Source of the DNA: Drosophila pseudoobscura
Taxonomy: Eukaryota > Arthropoda > Insecta > Diptera > Drosophilidae
Length of the DNA: 64,000 bases
Reading direction: 5' to 3'
NCBI RefSeq assembly: GCF_009870125.1
Contig: NC_046680.1
Location: forward strand, 10,664,001 to 10,728,000
The stretch's first letter is position 1. Every line of letters begins with the position of its first letter. Made by a program: the position numbers and the translations under genes. The notes under the pieces are model-generated. The model was not told the DNA's origin. It worked only from the letters and a program-made list of their open reading frames with translations, and made no database searches. Below are positions 1 to 13,047 of the stretch, in pieces.

Positions 1-2931
1 GCAGACGGTTGGGCAGGGGCACGGCGGAGAATGAGGGCCCTAGGAGGGCCCTTTGCAAGAGCTATCCACTCGAGACAAATATCCCTCCGGCTCAAGCAGA
101 TGTGTAGTTACGGGGCTGGGGTCGAGTGGGGTAAACTTTTATTATTTGCCCAGCTAGAAAATTATGAGAGTCGAGATAAGTCGAAATTGGCATACTCTTC
201 AGTGGGCTCGCAAGTCCCTGGCTGGCAGTAGGAGAACTCACGCTTGTTTTCCCTTCCTGCGAAATGAATACCCAGAATTCCTATGCAACCCATTGTTATG
301 GGTCGAACGGCTCATCAAATCGTCCGAATCGCTGATGAAAGGAAAATAGTTGAGGGATTTGTGGCTGGATAAACACTCGTGGATGCCGGTCTCCTCGTAA
401 TCCACAAATCCATTTCCCATTTGATTAGCCAGCATATTTATCACTAAGTAGCCAAAAAGTAGTTTGTCTAGGCCCATTCCCATTCGCCCATCCCCCATGC
501 CCATCCCCCTCTCTCCCACTCCCCTCGTGTGAGCTTTTCTCATTGTTATGCGTGGTATGCACAATTTTTCTATTTTTGTTATTGCAAGTGCTTGTGTGTG
601 TTTGTGTTTGTGGGGGGTGGGGTGGGTACATGCGTGCGATTTATTTGCTGTCACCACAAGCACCAGCACAAACATCCACACAGATACACGCACACATTAG
701 CAGAGACTTTCGCACCCTCAGACAACACTTCGGGCCGCAAATTAACCCGGGCACGTAGCCCGCTTAGGCGGCCTAATCAAATAGAAGCGCCGAAATCAAA
801 CAACGACACCAGCACCGGAGCGCCAGAGCACCAGAGCGCCAGAGCCCCAGCACGAAAAGCTAAGTAAATATATGTGCTTGACACCCACAGAGTGGCGGAG
901 TTTTGTACTACCGCAGTCCAGACGCACAGTTGAAGGTCCTGGGGTAAACTGTCTGCCCCTTGCTCGACAAATTACGCAAAAGTTTCGAAGAGATCGCTGC
1001 AGAGTCTCGGTCTGTTAATGAGGTCTTATTGCTTCTAAGAATTACCAATGCTATCAGTTCTACTCATTGGCTAAAGAAGGCATGGCCACAAAGGCTACTC
1101 ATTTGGATGCCTTCCAAAACGCTCTCCAATGCACATTGTTTAATTTGGAAGCTAGTAATTGTTGCCACAAAAAGTATTCGTTTATCCCATAGTGCAGTGG
1201 AAACGGAGTGCTTTGTAAAACCCTGATCTGATCCAGGAAAAGCTACCTGGAGCTTTACCTGCTCTCTGGCCGTTGCTTCCATAACCGCAAAGCCTCTGAT
1301 CGAGCAAAAGCTTCCTGAAATTGCAGGCTGCAGACTGCAGCTTTTGTAGCTCGCTCTCCCAGTCGATTAGTGGCCAGCATAACCAGCAAAAGCTCTCTTC
1401 TGTTCGCTGCTTGCACACTTGCACTCACACTGCTTGGTGTGGCTATGTTTGTGGGATGCTCGCTGTGTTCGTGTGTATTAATTAGACCCCCTCCCCCCCG
1501 GCTAAACCGATTTCCCCCCCAATGAGCGGCTGAGTGCTGGGCGGCGGGTGGGCGGTGGAGCCAGTAAATTGAGTGGCTCTACATGATGAGTGGCATTTGT
1601 TATTCGCTTTCGCTTTCGCTCTGCTCCTGCCTGTGCTTGTGCTTGTGCTTTGAGTGGCTGGCACTTGAGTGGCGCTAAAGTCGTGGAAATGAGCTATCAA
1701 CAGCTGCCGCCCCGGGATGTTTGCTTGCTCGGGCAACAGGCGGCGTGCATGGAAAGCGGTTGTTGACATTCTTTAACATTTCTGTTGACTAGACGGCCTC
1801 CCAGCACGTGCTCAGGACACGGCTCCAGCTACAGAGACACAGCTGAGCATGCATATTTCATGGCATAAGCCAGGGCTCGGGCTGGGCCCCACTCCAAGGC
1901 GCAGATGATTCGGGGAGCCACAACATCATTACAAACATCTCCGGCCCTTAGTTTACTTTGCCGTTGGTTCCGCTGTTGTTCCTTCATTTATTTATGCACA
2001 AATATCCCACAGAAGGTGCAGGCGTCGGCAGCAACAGCAACAGCAACAGCTGCAGATGCTCAATTCAATCAATTTAAATCTTGTTGGCTTTCTGAGCTTC
2101 AGATTCAGGCCACACGACGGAAATTCCTGATTTTCAGAACTTTTCCGTCGAACATGTCCCTGCAATGCTTCTCCAAGGCCAGAATGCGTCTACAAACGGG
2201 AGAGAAAAAAAAGAGAAACCTTAAACCTAAACACATTTGCATTCTTGTGAAATTTATTCAATCGGAAAGGGAATTTCGAGCGGAACTCTAACAAAAAAGG
2301 ATTTACAGTAGAACTATCAATCCGGCTAGAGTTATGGCTCACCAAGAATTTGGGTAGAAACTTAGTGAAACATCTTGTACGTTTCGCGTCCTGTTCCAAT
2401 ACCCATTTAAGGGTCTTCGTGGGATTTGCTAATTGCCATAAAGGTTCCAGAGCTTACAGTTCCGATCGTGTTCAAATCCATATGGTTGGGGTTCCAGCAT
2501 CTCTGGCCTGGGCCGGACTGGCTGAAATACCCAAACCAAGTAACACCCCAGAGAATGGACTTTTAGACGTGGCTTTAAATTGTGCTTAAATGTAATATTT
2601 GTTTATTTTATTGCACAGAAGTGTGTGTGGCGCCTCCTTTTACTCCTTCTTCCTTTTTTACTCTGCTTACACACTAAAAACCAGTGACAAATCAGACCCA
2701 GACTTCCCCTTCTTTCTTCATTCATTCCTTCCTTCCATTGTTTTGTCCTTCCTTTCCTTTATGTTTCGCCCTCATGCTGGCTCGTATTTTGGTTTATACT
2801 CGTATTTGCCTTAATCTGCGTAAATTGTATTTCATTTGATTCCATTTCCCCCGCTGCGTGGAGTGTGGGGGGCGGGGGGTGGGGGACGGCGGCTGGGGCC
2901 TCTTGTGGGTGGTTCCTGCCCCTGCAGACAC
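1..2931. other. Intergenic DNA, no gene recognised
   Basis: I see no coding frame with coding-like composition here. The longest open frames are short, overlap each other on both strands and consist of CA/GT-rich or A-rich low-complexity sequence, for example around 560-700. Two overlapping TTTATT hexamers at 2602-2612, read on the minus strand as AATAAA, are plausible polyadenylation signals for the minus-strand gene that ends at 2932. Nothing else could be assigned. Confidence 0.6.
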
Positions 2932-3337
2932 TCAGACAAAGGGATGCCGCGTGCGTCGCTTGGCCTTCACGGGATACTCGTAGCCCTCGAAGTCGTCGTC
3001 CATTTCGTCCTCCTGGTGCTCGTGGTGGTGGTGGCTGCGGCTGTGGTGCTTCTTGGGCGGCTCGTGGTGCTCCTTGACCGGTACTGGAATGGGCAACGGG
3101 ACCTTCTTAATGACCGTCTTCGTGTGGATATGTGTGTGGTGCTTCACCGGCACGTGTATGCGGATCCTGTAATGGAAGGGATATGCTCATCAGCTTCATG
3201 TGGCACGAAGTGTGTCGTTAAAGGCGTGCCAGGGCCTTCGGTGGAGTGGGAACTGCCTCTTACTTCAGCTTGTCGCTTGATGGATGGCCGCCAGCCAGCG
3301 TGAACATCACGCAAGTGATAAAGAGAAAGCTCAGCGC
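2932..3337 (-). CDS. Small His/Lys-rich secreted-type protein, start unresolved
   Basis: Two exons are supported: 3264-3337 and 2932-3166, joined across a 97-bp intron with a GTAAGA donor and a TTACAG acceptor. The first exon encodes a hydrophobic stretch, ALSFLFITCVMFTLAGG, that reads as a signal peptide with a likely cleavage site after the Ala-Gly-Gly. The mature part is very basic and histidine-rich (repeated HHTHIH, KHHSR and SHHHHEH patterns), has a short acidic patch (DEMDDDFEGYEYP) and ends KRRTRHPFV before TGA. I do not recognise the family; similar short His-rich secreted proteins occur among insect cuticle or extracellular proteins. A TTTCAG acceptor at 3338-3340 suggests an upstream exon carrying the ATG, which I could not find. 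Alternatively the frame runs on without a break to an ATG at 3425-3427, giving a longer hydrophobic N-terminus. The gene points away from Hr3 and lies about 10 kb beyond its 3' end. Confidence 0.55.
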
Positions 3338-3427
3338 CTGAAAGGAAACGAGTGCAAGGATTACGATTCGGTCCAGTACAGTACATGCGGGGTAACGTCC
3401 TGCTTCCCCACGCGACACAATTATCAT

Positions 3428-6400
3428 AATGCCTAGAAGAAGGACCACCCCGACCTCCACTCTCCCTGCCTGGCCGATCGCCTTCCTCCTCGGCCGACTG
3501 CTTTTGATGGGGCATTGACAGAAGCTGTCAGCAGCACGAGAAGGACGATGGGGGTGGAGGTCAAGCAGTTTTGGGGCTTCCCCTCGGATCCTTCAAATCT
3601 TTTAATCAAATGGTTTTCCGTTGAGCTGCGAAAATCCCGAATAATTTTCCTTGGAAGTCCCATTTTAAAAACAGCAAAGCCTCTTGATGGGGGAGATTTT
3701 TGTTGAAAACATAAAACAAAACAAATGAGTTTTTAATCTACAAGTTGAGGACTTTTAAACTATTTAAATCCATGAGGATTGACATAAATTGCCATCTTTT
3801 TCCTTAAGCAAAAGATTGGTAAATTATTTAATCATGACTTCGATATTCAAGGAATAGTTCCAAATAATGAATGAATGGATATCCCCATGCCAGCCCCACT
3901 GGTGGTGCCCCTTCGGCAAAGTGACTTTCCCTTTGTTGCACAATTTGGTTGAATTAACTGTTTATGGGCCAACGGAGAGTTCTTTTCATGTTCGATCGTA
4001 AAAAACCAATTATGTTTTTGTGGTTTTGACCATTTCATTTCATCATTTCTGTTTCTGTTATGTTTTACTCATTTCACGCGCGATTGAAGAAAACTTCGTT
4101 GCAAAATGGAGCGTTTTTTATTCTCGTATTTTTTGGCCACTTTTTTCCGGCGGACTTTCTAAGGGGAGTTCAATTTGTACAAGGTTTACTGCATGCATAT
4201 TTGTTTTTTTCACTTTTTTATTTCGAGTATTTGCACTGGATTTTTCATAGACTTTTTCTATGGCGCTGGGAGGACTACGCTCAATGGAACACTTACTCCT
4301 TGGGGCAAATGCATTGTTGTTCGCGAATTAATTCGTATCTTCTGATGCTGTTGTTTGATTGGATTGGATTAAAAGCGCGGATTTTGGTTAACCATCGTCG
4401 ACGCGTGTGGAAACGAAATTGCTGTGGGACCTGCCGCCTGCAGCCGCTTAAATATGAAGCAAAAAGCGAAGAAAAAAATTATGAGTGCCACTGCCGCTGC
4501 TGCTGCTGTTACAGTGAAGCATGCCACAACTGGCAACCGAGAGCGAGAGCGGGCCAATGGAGTGACACGAAGTTGCCGGAGTGGAAACGCGGCACAAAAA
4601 ACAAAAACACAGGGGCAGCGACTGCGACAAACCGAGACCCGCCCGGCAGGTCCAGACTTGCGGCACGGCCAACGAACGTCAGCCCAGGTTTCAACGGTTC
4701 CAAGGGGCTGCGGCTCGCACCGACGCTGCCAAGGCGCTGCAGCCGATCGAAATGGCAAAGGAAAATAAATTGGAATTCAATACTCGTGCTTCCCTGGGAT
4801 TACAGACAGAGATGTTTATTATCCCCAGATAACCCTAGATAAGCAAATTAGTCCCAGATGAATGTACCTAAATCTCTGTTTCCCCAGGCCTCCAATTTGC
4901 CGAGTAGGGTGCCCTGCCACCCTGGCTATCACTATCATGAAAACTCACCACAACTAAACCAAAGCCAAAGCCAAAGCCAAAAGAAAACCCAAAGAAACAT
5001 CAAAAGCAACAACTCAAGCTCAAAGCCACAAGCCTCACTCTCCCGCTCTCCCTCTCTCTGTCCATCTGTCACCGTCCTATCTCTGTCTGTCGCAGTCAAA
5101 AAGCCACCGAACATGCAGACAAAGGGAGAGAGAGCACAAGCAGAGGGAGACAGAGAGAGATGTAAGTGTAATTGAAGCTTTTGCCTGAGTTAAACGCAGC
5201 GATTATGTCGGTCTGCCTGCCAGGCAGCCGGCGGCCACCGCAGGGGCGGTGTGCGGATGTGCGGATGGGGGGGACGGCGCCGGCACAATGTTGCAGTTTC
5301 AAATGCATCAAGGATTTGGTTAGCTTCCTGGTTAGGCATTTGGACTCGGATCGGGACGTTTGTCGTAAATTGAGTTGTGCGCTGAAATATGTCGTCATGT
5401 CAACTGCCCTGCGCCCTTACACACCCCCACCCGCCTTTCCCCGATTGCAATTTAAATGTGCAACACGATGGCAATTCGTTTGATTGGCCATTCTTGCCGC
5501 TGGCTGACGCGACGAGAGTAATGCAGGAAGCGCACCATTTGGGCCATTTCAGCCATTTCAGCCATTTCAGCCATTCCAGCCATTTCGGCTGGCTAATCAA
5601 CTAGTTTCGCGCTGCTGTTGCATAACAATCACAAATCCAGACCGGCACGACACTTGGTCATTGTCTTCGCGGTGTTGCATGGCCGGGTCTCGGCTGGTCT
5701 GGCTCATCCAGCTAGTTTTCTTTTCTGCCTGTCGCTGCTGTTCCGCTTGACATGATATAACTTTCAGATACTCCGCTTTATTGGTCTGCAGACTGTTGGG
5801 GACTGTTTTCTGCACCTCTCCGCACTTTTCGGCAATTAGCAGGCATTTTTTGATGATATAATCAGAAAATACGAGTAGGAATGATATATGATCGCAGCAC
5901 TGACCGGTTTTCCACCATGTCGTCGCATTTGCGAAAAGTGTCAAAATTAATTGCCTACAAGGTGCAAGCCCCAGCCGGTGGCCCCGGCCCGGGGCTGGTA
6001 TCGGGTCATTAGCACCACATTCGAGTGAATGGTGGCAGCAATCAAATCAAATCAAATCCAATCAAACCACATCGAATCACATCCAGTCCGGGGCCGATAC
6101 GAGTCAAGTCAAGTCAAGTGCAACCCGACTGAGAGCCTTTCCATCAAAAACGCTGCGTCAATATTTGTGCGGGGTATTTATTGGAGGCGGCGGTGGAGGG
6201 GAGCCAAAACGGAAAACTGGCACAAGGCCAAATGGGAAAGGGGAAAAACTTTACCCAGAGATAAATATTGGAGATGGCCAACAGCAAAAGCAAACCAATG
6301 GCCAAACTTTGCTTAACATGTTGTTAACCCGGCCCGAACCGTACCGAACCGAACCGAACCGAATCGCCTTTCACTTCAGCCCGACCGTGCCGGCAGGGAT

Positions 6401-8950
6401 TATCCAACTTTAAGCCCCGGAAACCGATACATCAGGCCTGTTGTATCCCAGTCTCCCCGCCCCGGCCGTCTGCTTCTTCCCGGCCATTTCCTTCTGCAAT
6501 AAATTTTCACTTAACTATGTCGATCATCGGACAACAAGCAGTAGCGCCACCGCATGTGCAACGTACAACATTCATGTGCATCGCCACATCACCACGCGCC
6601 CCACTGCACCCCACCCCCAATCGCCATAAACTGCCATTGTTGGACCGGGGCGGGTTGGGGCTTGGGGTGTTGTTTGTGTGTGACACAATTTTCCAGTTTA
6701 CCAGTTACGCCTCGCGAATTTAATTGACGGAAGCGCGTTAAAATTGCAAAGCCAAACCAATCCACAAAAAAACTCGCAAAATGGATAAAAAACGAAACAC
6801 AAGCAACAAAAACAAAGTGAAAATTTCATGTATTATGCATTTGCATATTGGAGCCGGGCAGAGCAGAGTTTCCCGATTCATCTTTGTACATAATTGATGG
6901 CCAAAACTGAGGAGTTCATCCAGCCGGGGGCCGGCCGGGTCCGGGGAGAGAGCCCCGAGAGCAAAAAGCCTAGATTACATGGGGCTTTGATCAAAAATCG
7001 AGCTTACAAGACGCAAGTCACTTATGGTTGCTGAATATTTCAATGTCTGCGATTTTTCGCAAAATAAATTTGAAACAATTTTCAGTTCTTTCATGGTTTT
7101 GACATTGCCAAAATCACGCAAATCTGTTAGGTATCTATAATGTTGAATTGAGCTCTTATCGACCTGTATTTCAGAATGAAAACAAAATATATTCCAGCTG
7201 AAGACCTACGAAAGGGCCTGAAGCGTAGCGCCGTTCTGTCCTTCAGAGGGACGTGGGCTTTGTAGGGCCAGACTCAAAGAGAAGGCTACTTTTGTTTGAG
7301 AAGGATGTAGGATATACAACAATTTGATGATATAAACAAGTCTCCTCCCATTTGGCCTTTAAATCACAAATGGAAATCCAATGCTCAGCTTCCTATGAAT
7401 CCGATAACGTTCAAGGGGAACTGGCAGGGAAAACTATTTGCTTTGCTGACTTCATCAAAAGCGACCTTGCCACAGAAAGCCGCAACGTGTACTACATACA
7501 TATGTGGCCATAAATCTACTCTTCCCAATGCCTCAATGTGGCAAGTGCGGCCAAGTTTTAGTTTACCCCCAACATGGATTTGCCTTTAACGGGGCGCGCA
7601 GGTGTCGTTGTTGTAGTTGTTAATGCTTCAATTGCTGTTGCTGTTGTTGTTGCTGTTGCTGTTCTCGTACGAGATTCTCTCTCTTTCGGCTTGTGTGTGT
7701 GGCACGTTTTTATGGCCACTGAGACTGACTGCAGGGTTGTGGTGGGGCGGCGGGGTGCATTTATTTATGGCTATCGAATGCGAGTTAGACAATTGTCCAC
7801 TCGTTCTGCTGAACCACAAAAGTTTGCTGAACTTGACAGAAATGAAGCCCTCCCCACTCCCAAGACACACAAACAAAGTTGTGAGGGGTTTTGCCAAGCA
7901 TCAGGTGGCACTCACGACTAGAGTTGGCATATGAATCCTTTACTGATTGAGCCAGGCAACAGTTTTGCCTGATATTGAAATGTAATTTCATGCGAGTATT
8001 TATTGATTCAAATAACTTCTATTTCAATGACTTTACTGAGTTTATTGACTTTGAGAGTGGGCACTTGATGGCAGATTGCCAGAAGGACTGAAAGGGATTG
8101 TCACTTGGATCTCACTTGGGATTTCTTTAAAACATTTCAGTCAGATTATTGCCTGAAGCTAGCCTGGCCAAGCTGGGATCCCTGAGATCTACTGGCTTCC
8201 TCCGTGGACAGGCATTCGATAACTCACTTACCTCCGAACCTAAGTTCATTGATCAGATTCGATTCCCTCATAAATACCCCCTTGGGCAGATCAGTCGGAT
8301 TTTGCTTCCGCGGCTGTCCGACAGTCCGACTATTGCCGCTGTGCGGAGTCCCATTTGGAATTGATTGGCTTTTCATTGACGTGGATTATAAATGCAAAAT
8401 CGGACATCGAACAATGCCGTTGGGCAATTAATGAAATTTTTTCATTTTAATTGAACAATGAGAATAATAAAGGCAATCAAACTGTTGCTCAGTCTTTGCA
8501 TCCCCTCCCCCCCTTCAAAGTAAAACTGTGCAAAATGTTTTCTTTATGATTTTCTTTTGTTTTCTCTTTTGGATTTCTTTTGTTTTTGCTTTTTGTTTTT
8601 TTGGTTTTGTATAATTCAGATTACATTTTATTGTTAAGAATGAATTGAATTACTTCTGCTCTTCTGCCTCGATTTCTCGAACGGCTTTTCCAGCCTTTTA
8701 CCGAGTTTTTCGCCTGCGGTCTTTCCATTTGATGCTCGCCCTTTCCGGTATCAAGAATCATGAATCATTTGAATCGTTCAATCATAATAATAACCATAAT
8801 GCAGTATGACATAGTTTATATATAATCTGGATCATACATAGCATGTATGCATGTATGATTTATGTTTGTATATAATTCGATTTACCTAAAAACAATTTAC
8901 AAATATATAAAAACGAATTCGCCTAATCAACTAAAACTACATCCGTGTCT
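3428..8950. other. Intergenic DNA, no gene recognised
   Basis: Between the small secreted-protein gene and the AT-rich 3' flank of Hr3 I see only non-coding sequence with purine- or pyrimidine-rich stretches and short direct repeats. A 260-codon open frame at 4060-4842 has no recognisable domain and passes through low-complexity sequence, so I do not call it. One 9-bp tandem repeat is listed separately. Confidence 0.5.
5543..5587. repeat. 9-bp tandem repeat, five copies
   Basis: The unit GCCATTTCA is repeated five times head to tail, with single-base changes in the last two copies. It lies in intergenic DNA and probably arose by replication slippage. No function is implied. Confidence 0.85.
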
Positions 8951-8951
8951 A

Positions 8952-8973
8952 TGTGTGTGTGTGTGTGTGTGTG
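8952..8973. repeat. (TG)n microsatellite
   Basis: About eleven uninterrupted TG dinucleotides, followed by a few interrupted ones. Similar short TG tracts stand near 9961-9979, 11552-11570 and 22643-22669. They are of the length that is usually polymorphic in Drosophila. Confidence 0.9.
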
Positions 8974-11900
8974 AGTGTGTGAATTTTCATATGAATAACG
9001 ATTCGGTTTCATTCGTATTCGATTGTGTTTGGGATGGGTGTATATGTACTCGTGTGGAGTACCATGTCCCCGGATACTTCGATTCATGATTCATCTTCAT
9101 CCTTCATCTTCTTCCTCGTCTTATTATTGTTTTATGCAACATACATTCGTGTGCCACTACCCCGTCTGACCCTTCCACTACTCGTACCGATTTGTTTACA
9201 ACTGGTCTGCGTAAATATTGGATTGTATTGGCTACAGATCTCCGATTTATTTATTTTCGTTTTCTTTTTCGTGTTTGGGCATTAAAAAACGCAATAGAAT
9301 TGTTTGAAATTAAACATGCTTCGAGCCCTGCTCGTTGAAATATAAATAACAAATTTTTGGTATCGTCGGAAGGTCGGGGCTGGGAGCCAGAAAGAAAAGA
9401 AGTTGCGCATACGCCACGTTGTGCAGTCACGGACTGAAAAGAGTCGATGAGAGTGCACTGAACCCCTGAGAGCATGCAAGACAGTAGGAAACAGTAAAAT
9501 CAAAGACTAATAACCAAGTACAGTGAGCATTCCTGAAGAGGAAAAAACTTAAAGCCAATCTGTGGGGTGTGTAAATGGTGAAAATATTTTAGATGAAGGA
9601 TAAGAAGATTGACTAAGATGCACTAAACATAGGCTAGATAAACGCTATGCAAGAGGGACCGAATCACGTATGCGGGATCACGGATCACGGGAAATTCCGA
9701 CAGATCTGAAATCGAATATATGCCGGCCTGTACCATATGTATGCGTGTGGAGAATCTCTTCAGAATCCAATAATTGAAAAGAAGCGTAGTAGAAATAAAG
9801 AACTCGTCTTTTATCCAGGGAGCCCCGGGCTAAGGTTCGCGGGTTTGGGCTCATTGGATCAGTCTGGACAATGCCCACTGTGGCTAGCATTCACTTCCAT
9901 CACCATCCCATCCCTTCACAGTGTTTATATTGCTTTTTTGTACACCTTTTAGAGAATGTTTGTGTGTGTGTGTGTGTGTTTGTGGGTGACTCCTTGGGGA
10001 TGATCATTTGTATCTGTCACGGGCAGCTGCCAGAGGGCCCTCATTAGCATATGCCAGAGGTTTTGTGAGTGTGGGTGTGAGGGTGTGTCTGTGTGTGTCG
10101 GCCTAGAGCTACTTAATCTTACATCATATATGTATAATGCCTTTCTTTCATATACTCGTATGTAGAGAAGAGGTTGCTTGTATATATAATGAATTCTGTT
10201 TACCTTCTCCTGGTTTCGGTTTGCTATTTTATTGGGACTCGGAGAGCTCCTCCTGCTGCTGATTTTAATATTTTACTCAGAGGGGAGTTCCGGGGCTTGT
10301 TGCATCTTTTCTTTATATAAATGTAAATATCGTAACATAATCAGTATGCCGTATATATGTATATGTATGCTAAATTTATATTTAATTTACTCATTTTACA
10401 CCTGTCGAGCTCTCAGTTTACAGTTTTCCGCTTTCCGTTTTCCATTTTCCATTTTCCACTTTCAGTTTTCAGTTTTACTTTAAAAATTTAACCATTTCTT
10501 TCACTAAAAACTTAGCGTAAAAAGTTAACAGTAGATATATCTATATATGTGTTTGTTTCTTGTATATATATATCATATATCATATATAGATACACTTTGT
10601 TGCCGCGTCCTCCGCTCTAGCCAACTCAACGTCACTGTATATTATTTAATAGATTAGCTTTCGTCCTCTTTCCTCCTTTCTGTATTTAGTTTTTAACAAA
10701 GTTTGGTTTTGGGGATTGGATTGGTTTTTTTTTTGTTTTGTTTTGTTTTATTTCAAGTTTGAAAGCTGCTCCCTTGCTTTGTATAAACTAAAACTAGTTC
10801 CGTATTCGCTATAATGTATATGTGGTTTGTATATATATAAAGTATTCTTAGTTTCATTCAATTGGTTTTTTGTTTTTTATTTTTTATTTTTTACTTTTTA
10901 TATCTGTTATTTTTCTAAGGCCAAAAATGTCGAACTGAAATTTCGTCCAATCGATTGACTGCACCAAAAACCCACAGAGTTTCGCAATTGAAGTACAAAT
11001 TGTCGTCCCTGTCCCCAGTTCTATGTTGGCTAGTGTAAGCTTTGCTGCGCGCGGTTGTGTGTGTGTGTGTGGTTGTGGGTGTGGGTGTGGAAAGGATCTC
11101 AGCGAAAACTCACAAAAATTATTTCTGCGCTTTTCTATATATTTTTGTTTAGTTTTTTTTTTGTGGAATTGCAAAATGTAATTTATTGGTATTTTTTCGT
11201 TTTTGTTTTTTTTTTTGTTTGTTTTTGTTGTTGTTGTGTATACATTTTAATCATAATTTTCCTTGTTACTCGTATAATTAATGGTAATTAATAATTATGC
11301 CTGCCTGATGAATTTTTGTTTTACGTTCACCAAAAACTATTTTGATTTTGTTTTAATTTTAAATTTAGTACAAAATGACAGTGTAGCAGGCTGATGGGAA
11401 GGGGGGCATAAGCGGGAGTGGGCAGGGGGAAAAGGGATGGGTAGGGGGGGTATTTAAGACACACCAATTATCACCTACTATCCAATTGTTTTTGTTGTTG
11501 GTTTCTTTATTTACTAAGTTTAACTAATTTATATAATGTAAGCATGTTTTCTGTGTGTGTGTGTGTGTGTATCGTCTTTGTAAAGTCAGTCAGTTATATA
11601 AATGTATATATATTTATGTATATATCAACCAAAAAGTTGTCGTTTCTTTTGTCTTTCTAATTTTTGAAGATTTTCTTTCATTTTTTGTTTTTTTTTTTTT
11701 GGGCTTTGTGAAGGCGTGAGTGGGGCGTGGGGCGAGGGGTGAGGGGCATGCTGTCAGGGTCCGTCCGTCAGTCTGTTTTGATTTATTAATTTTTGTTTTT
11801 GTATTTAAGTTTTTATCTTATAAACAATAAAAGTTTCGTAATTATGCGTAGGATTTCATATCAAAAATTGTTGGTTTTTCTTGTTGTTTTATCTTTTTCT

Positions 11901-12433
11901 TTATTTTTACTAAACCTTGGAACCGGATTGGGATTTGTCTATCATGTATATATATATGTATATATATATTTGTATATATATATAGTGCTATATATACGTG
12001 TGTGTGTGTGTATGTACGTAATTATGTTATATATAAGAAATTAATAAAAAATTGTTTTTAAACAAAATATTGCATACTTTTATGTGCTTGCTTGAATTTT
12101 CTTATTTGTTTTTCTGCATTCCGCTTTCTTCTCTTCTCTCGATTCTGTATTCTCTTATCCTCCTATCCGCTTATCCGTTTATTCTATCCTCTCCGTCATC
12201 GTCTAATGTAAAATGTAAAAACGTAACGGTAAATTGTAAATATATTGTAATTGCATTAATCAATATAATTATAAGAACACATTTTCCGAGATATTCGATT
12301 TTGTTGTTTACAAAGAAATACGGCCTATATGCGTGCACATAGCCGATAAGACATAGTTATACATACATCTCCTGCATATATAATACACATACATATGTAC
12401 TCTTCAGTTTACAACGAAAGGCGAAGAAAACCT

Positions 12434-12490
12434 AGGCGGGAGTGGGCGTGGGCGTGGGCTTGGGCGTGGGCCTGGGCTTGGGCGTGTGCG
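12434..12490. repeat. G-rich 6-bp tandem repeat (GGGCGT/GGGCTT/GGGCCT)
   Basis: About nine variants of a hexamer, GTGGGC with substitutions, run head to tail downstream of the Hr3 stop codon. On the minus strand it would lie in the presumed 3' UTR. Confidence 0.8.
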
Positions 12491-13047
12491 TGGAGCAGAG
12501 GGCATGGGTCTGTCGTCATTGAATCTTTAAGTACTTGGTCAGGGCTTGCCTGGGGATACTCGTGGGATAACCTGATGGGGTTGATGGGCGTGGGTGTGGG
12601 ACCGGGACTGGATGCGTAACCTCGAAAATCGAAAACTTGAAGCCCCTTGCTCGAAATGCAATTGGTTTCTCTATGAAGCAAAAAGTCTTAACTGAGTAAC
12701 AAATATTTTTGAAATATTTTCCCTTCCCTTGCGTTCTCTCTCTCTCTTTCTTTCGCTCTGTCATATATAATGTATATATGCATATATATATAGAGTTCTT
12801 TTTTTAAGTGAGTCCTTGGCGAGGATCACATCCTTGGTTGTATGCTAGCTTAAATCATGATAAAGTTGTTGTATTTGCTGCTGTTGCTATTTTTCCTGCT
12901 GCTGTCCTGTGCTTAGTCCACGAGCAGCGACTGCTGCGTGGCAGGGTCAGGGGCAGGGGCAGGTTCATGGGGCAGGGTACACCCCGTGGCACCCACATCC
13001 TCAGCAACATCATCCGCGGACGTCTCCATGAGCTGTTGCTGTTCTTG

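Larger units (their letters stand above)
8951..13047. other. AT-rich 3' flank and probable 3' UTR of Hr3
   Basis: The sequence is strongly T-rich on the plus strand, hence A-rich on the minus strand, with many short TATA and TTTTT tracts and GT microsatellites. It directly follows the Hr3 stop codon at 13048-13050. Several TTTATT hexamers (AATAAA on the minus strand), for instance near 12178 and 11505, could be polyadenylation sites, but I cannot tell which is used. A long 3' UTR is therefore an inference. Confidence 0.4.

Noticed and set aside
4060..4842. 260-codon plus-strand open frame
   Set aside because: It is Cys/Arg-rich with no recognisable domain, passes through low-complexity CTGCTG and CAAAAA sequence, and several shorter frames overlap it on both strands. 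Chance openness is the simpler reading.
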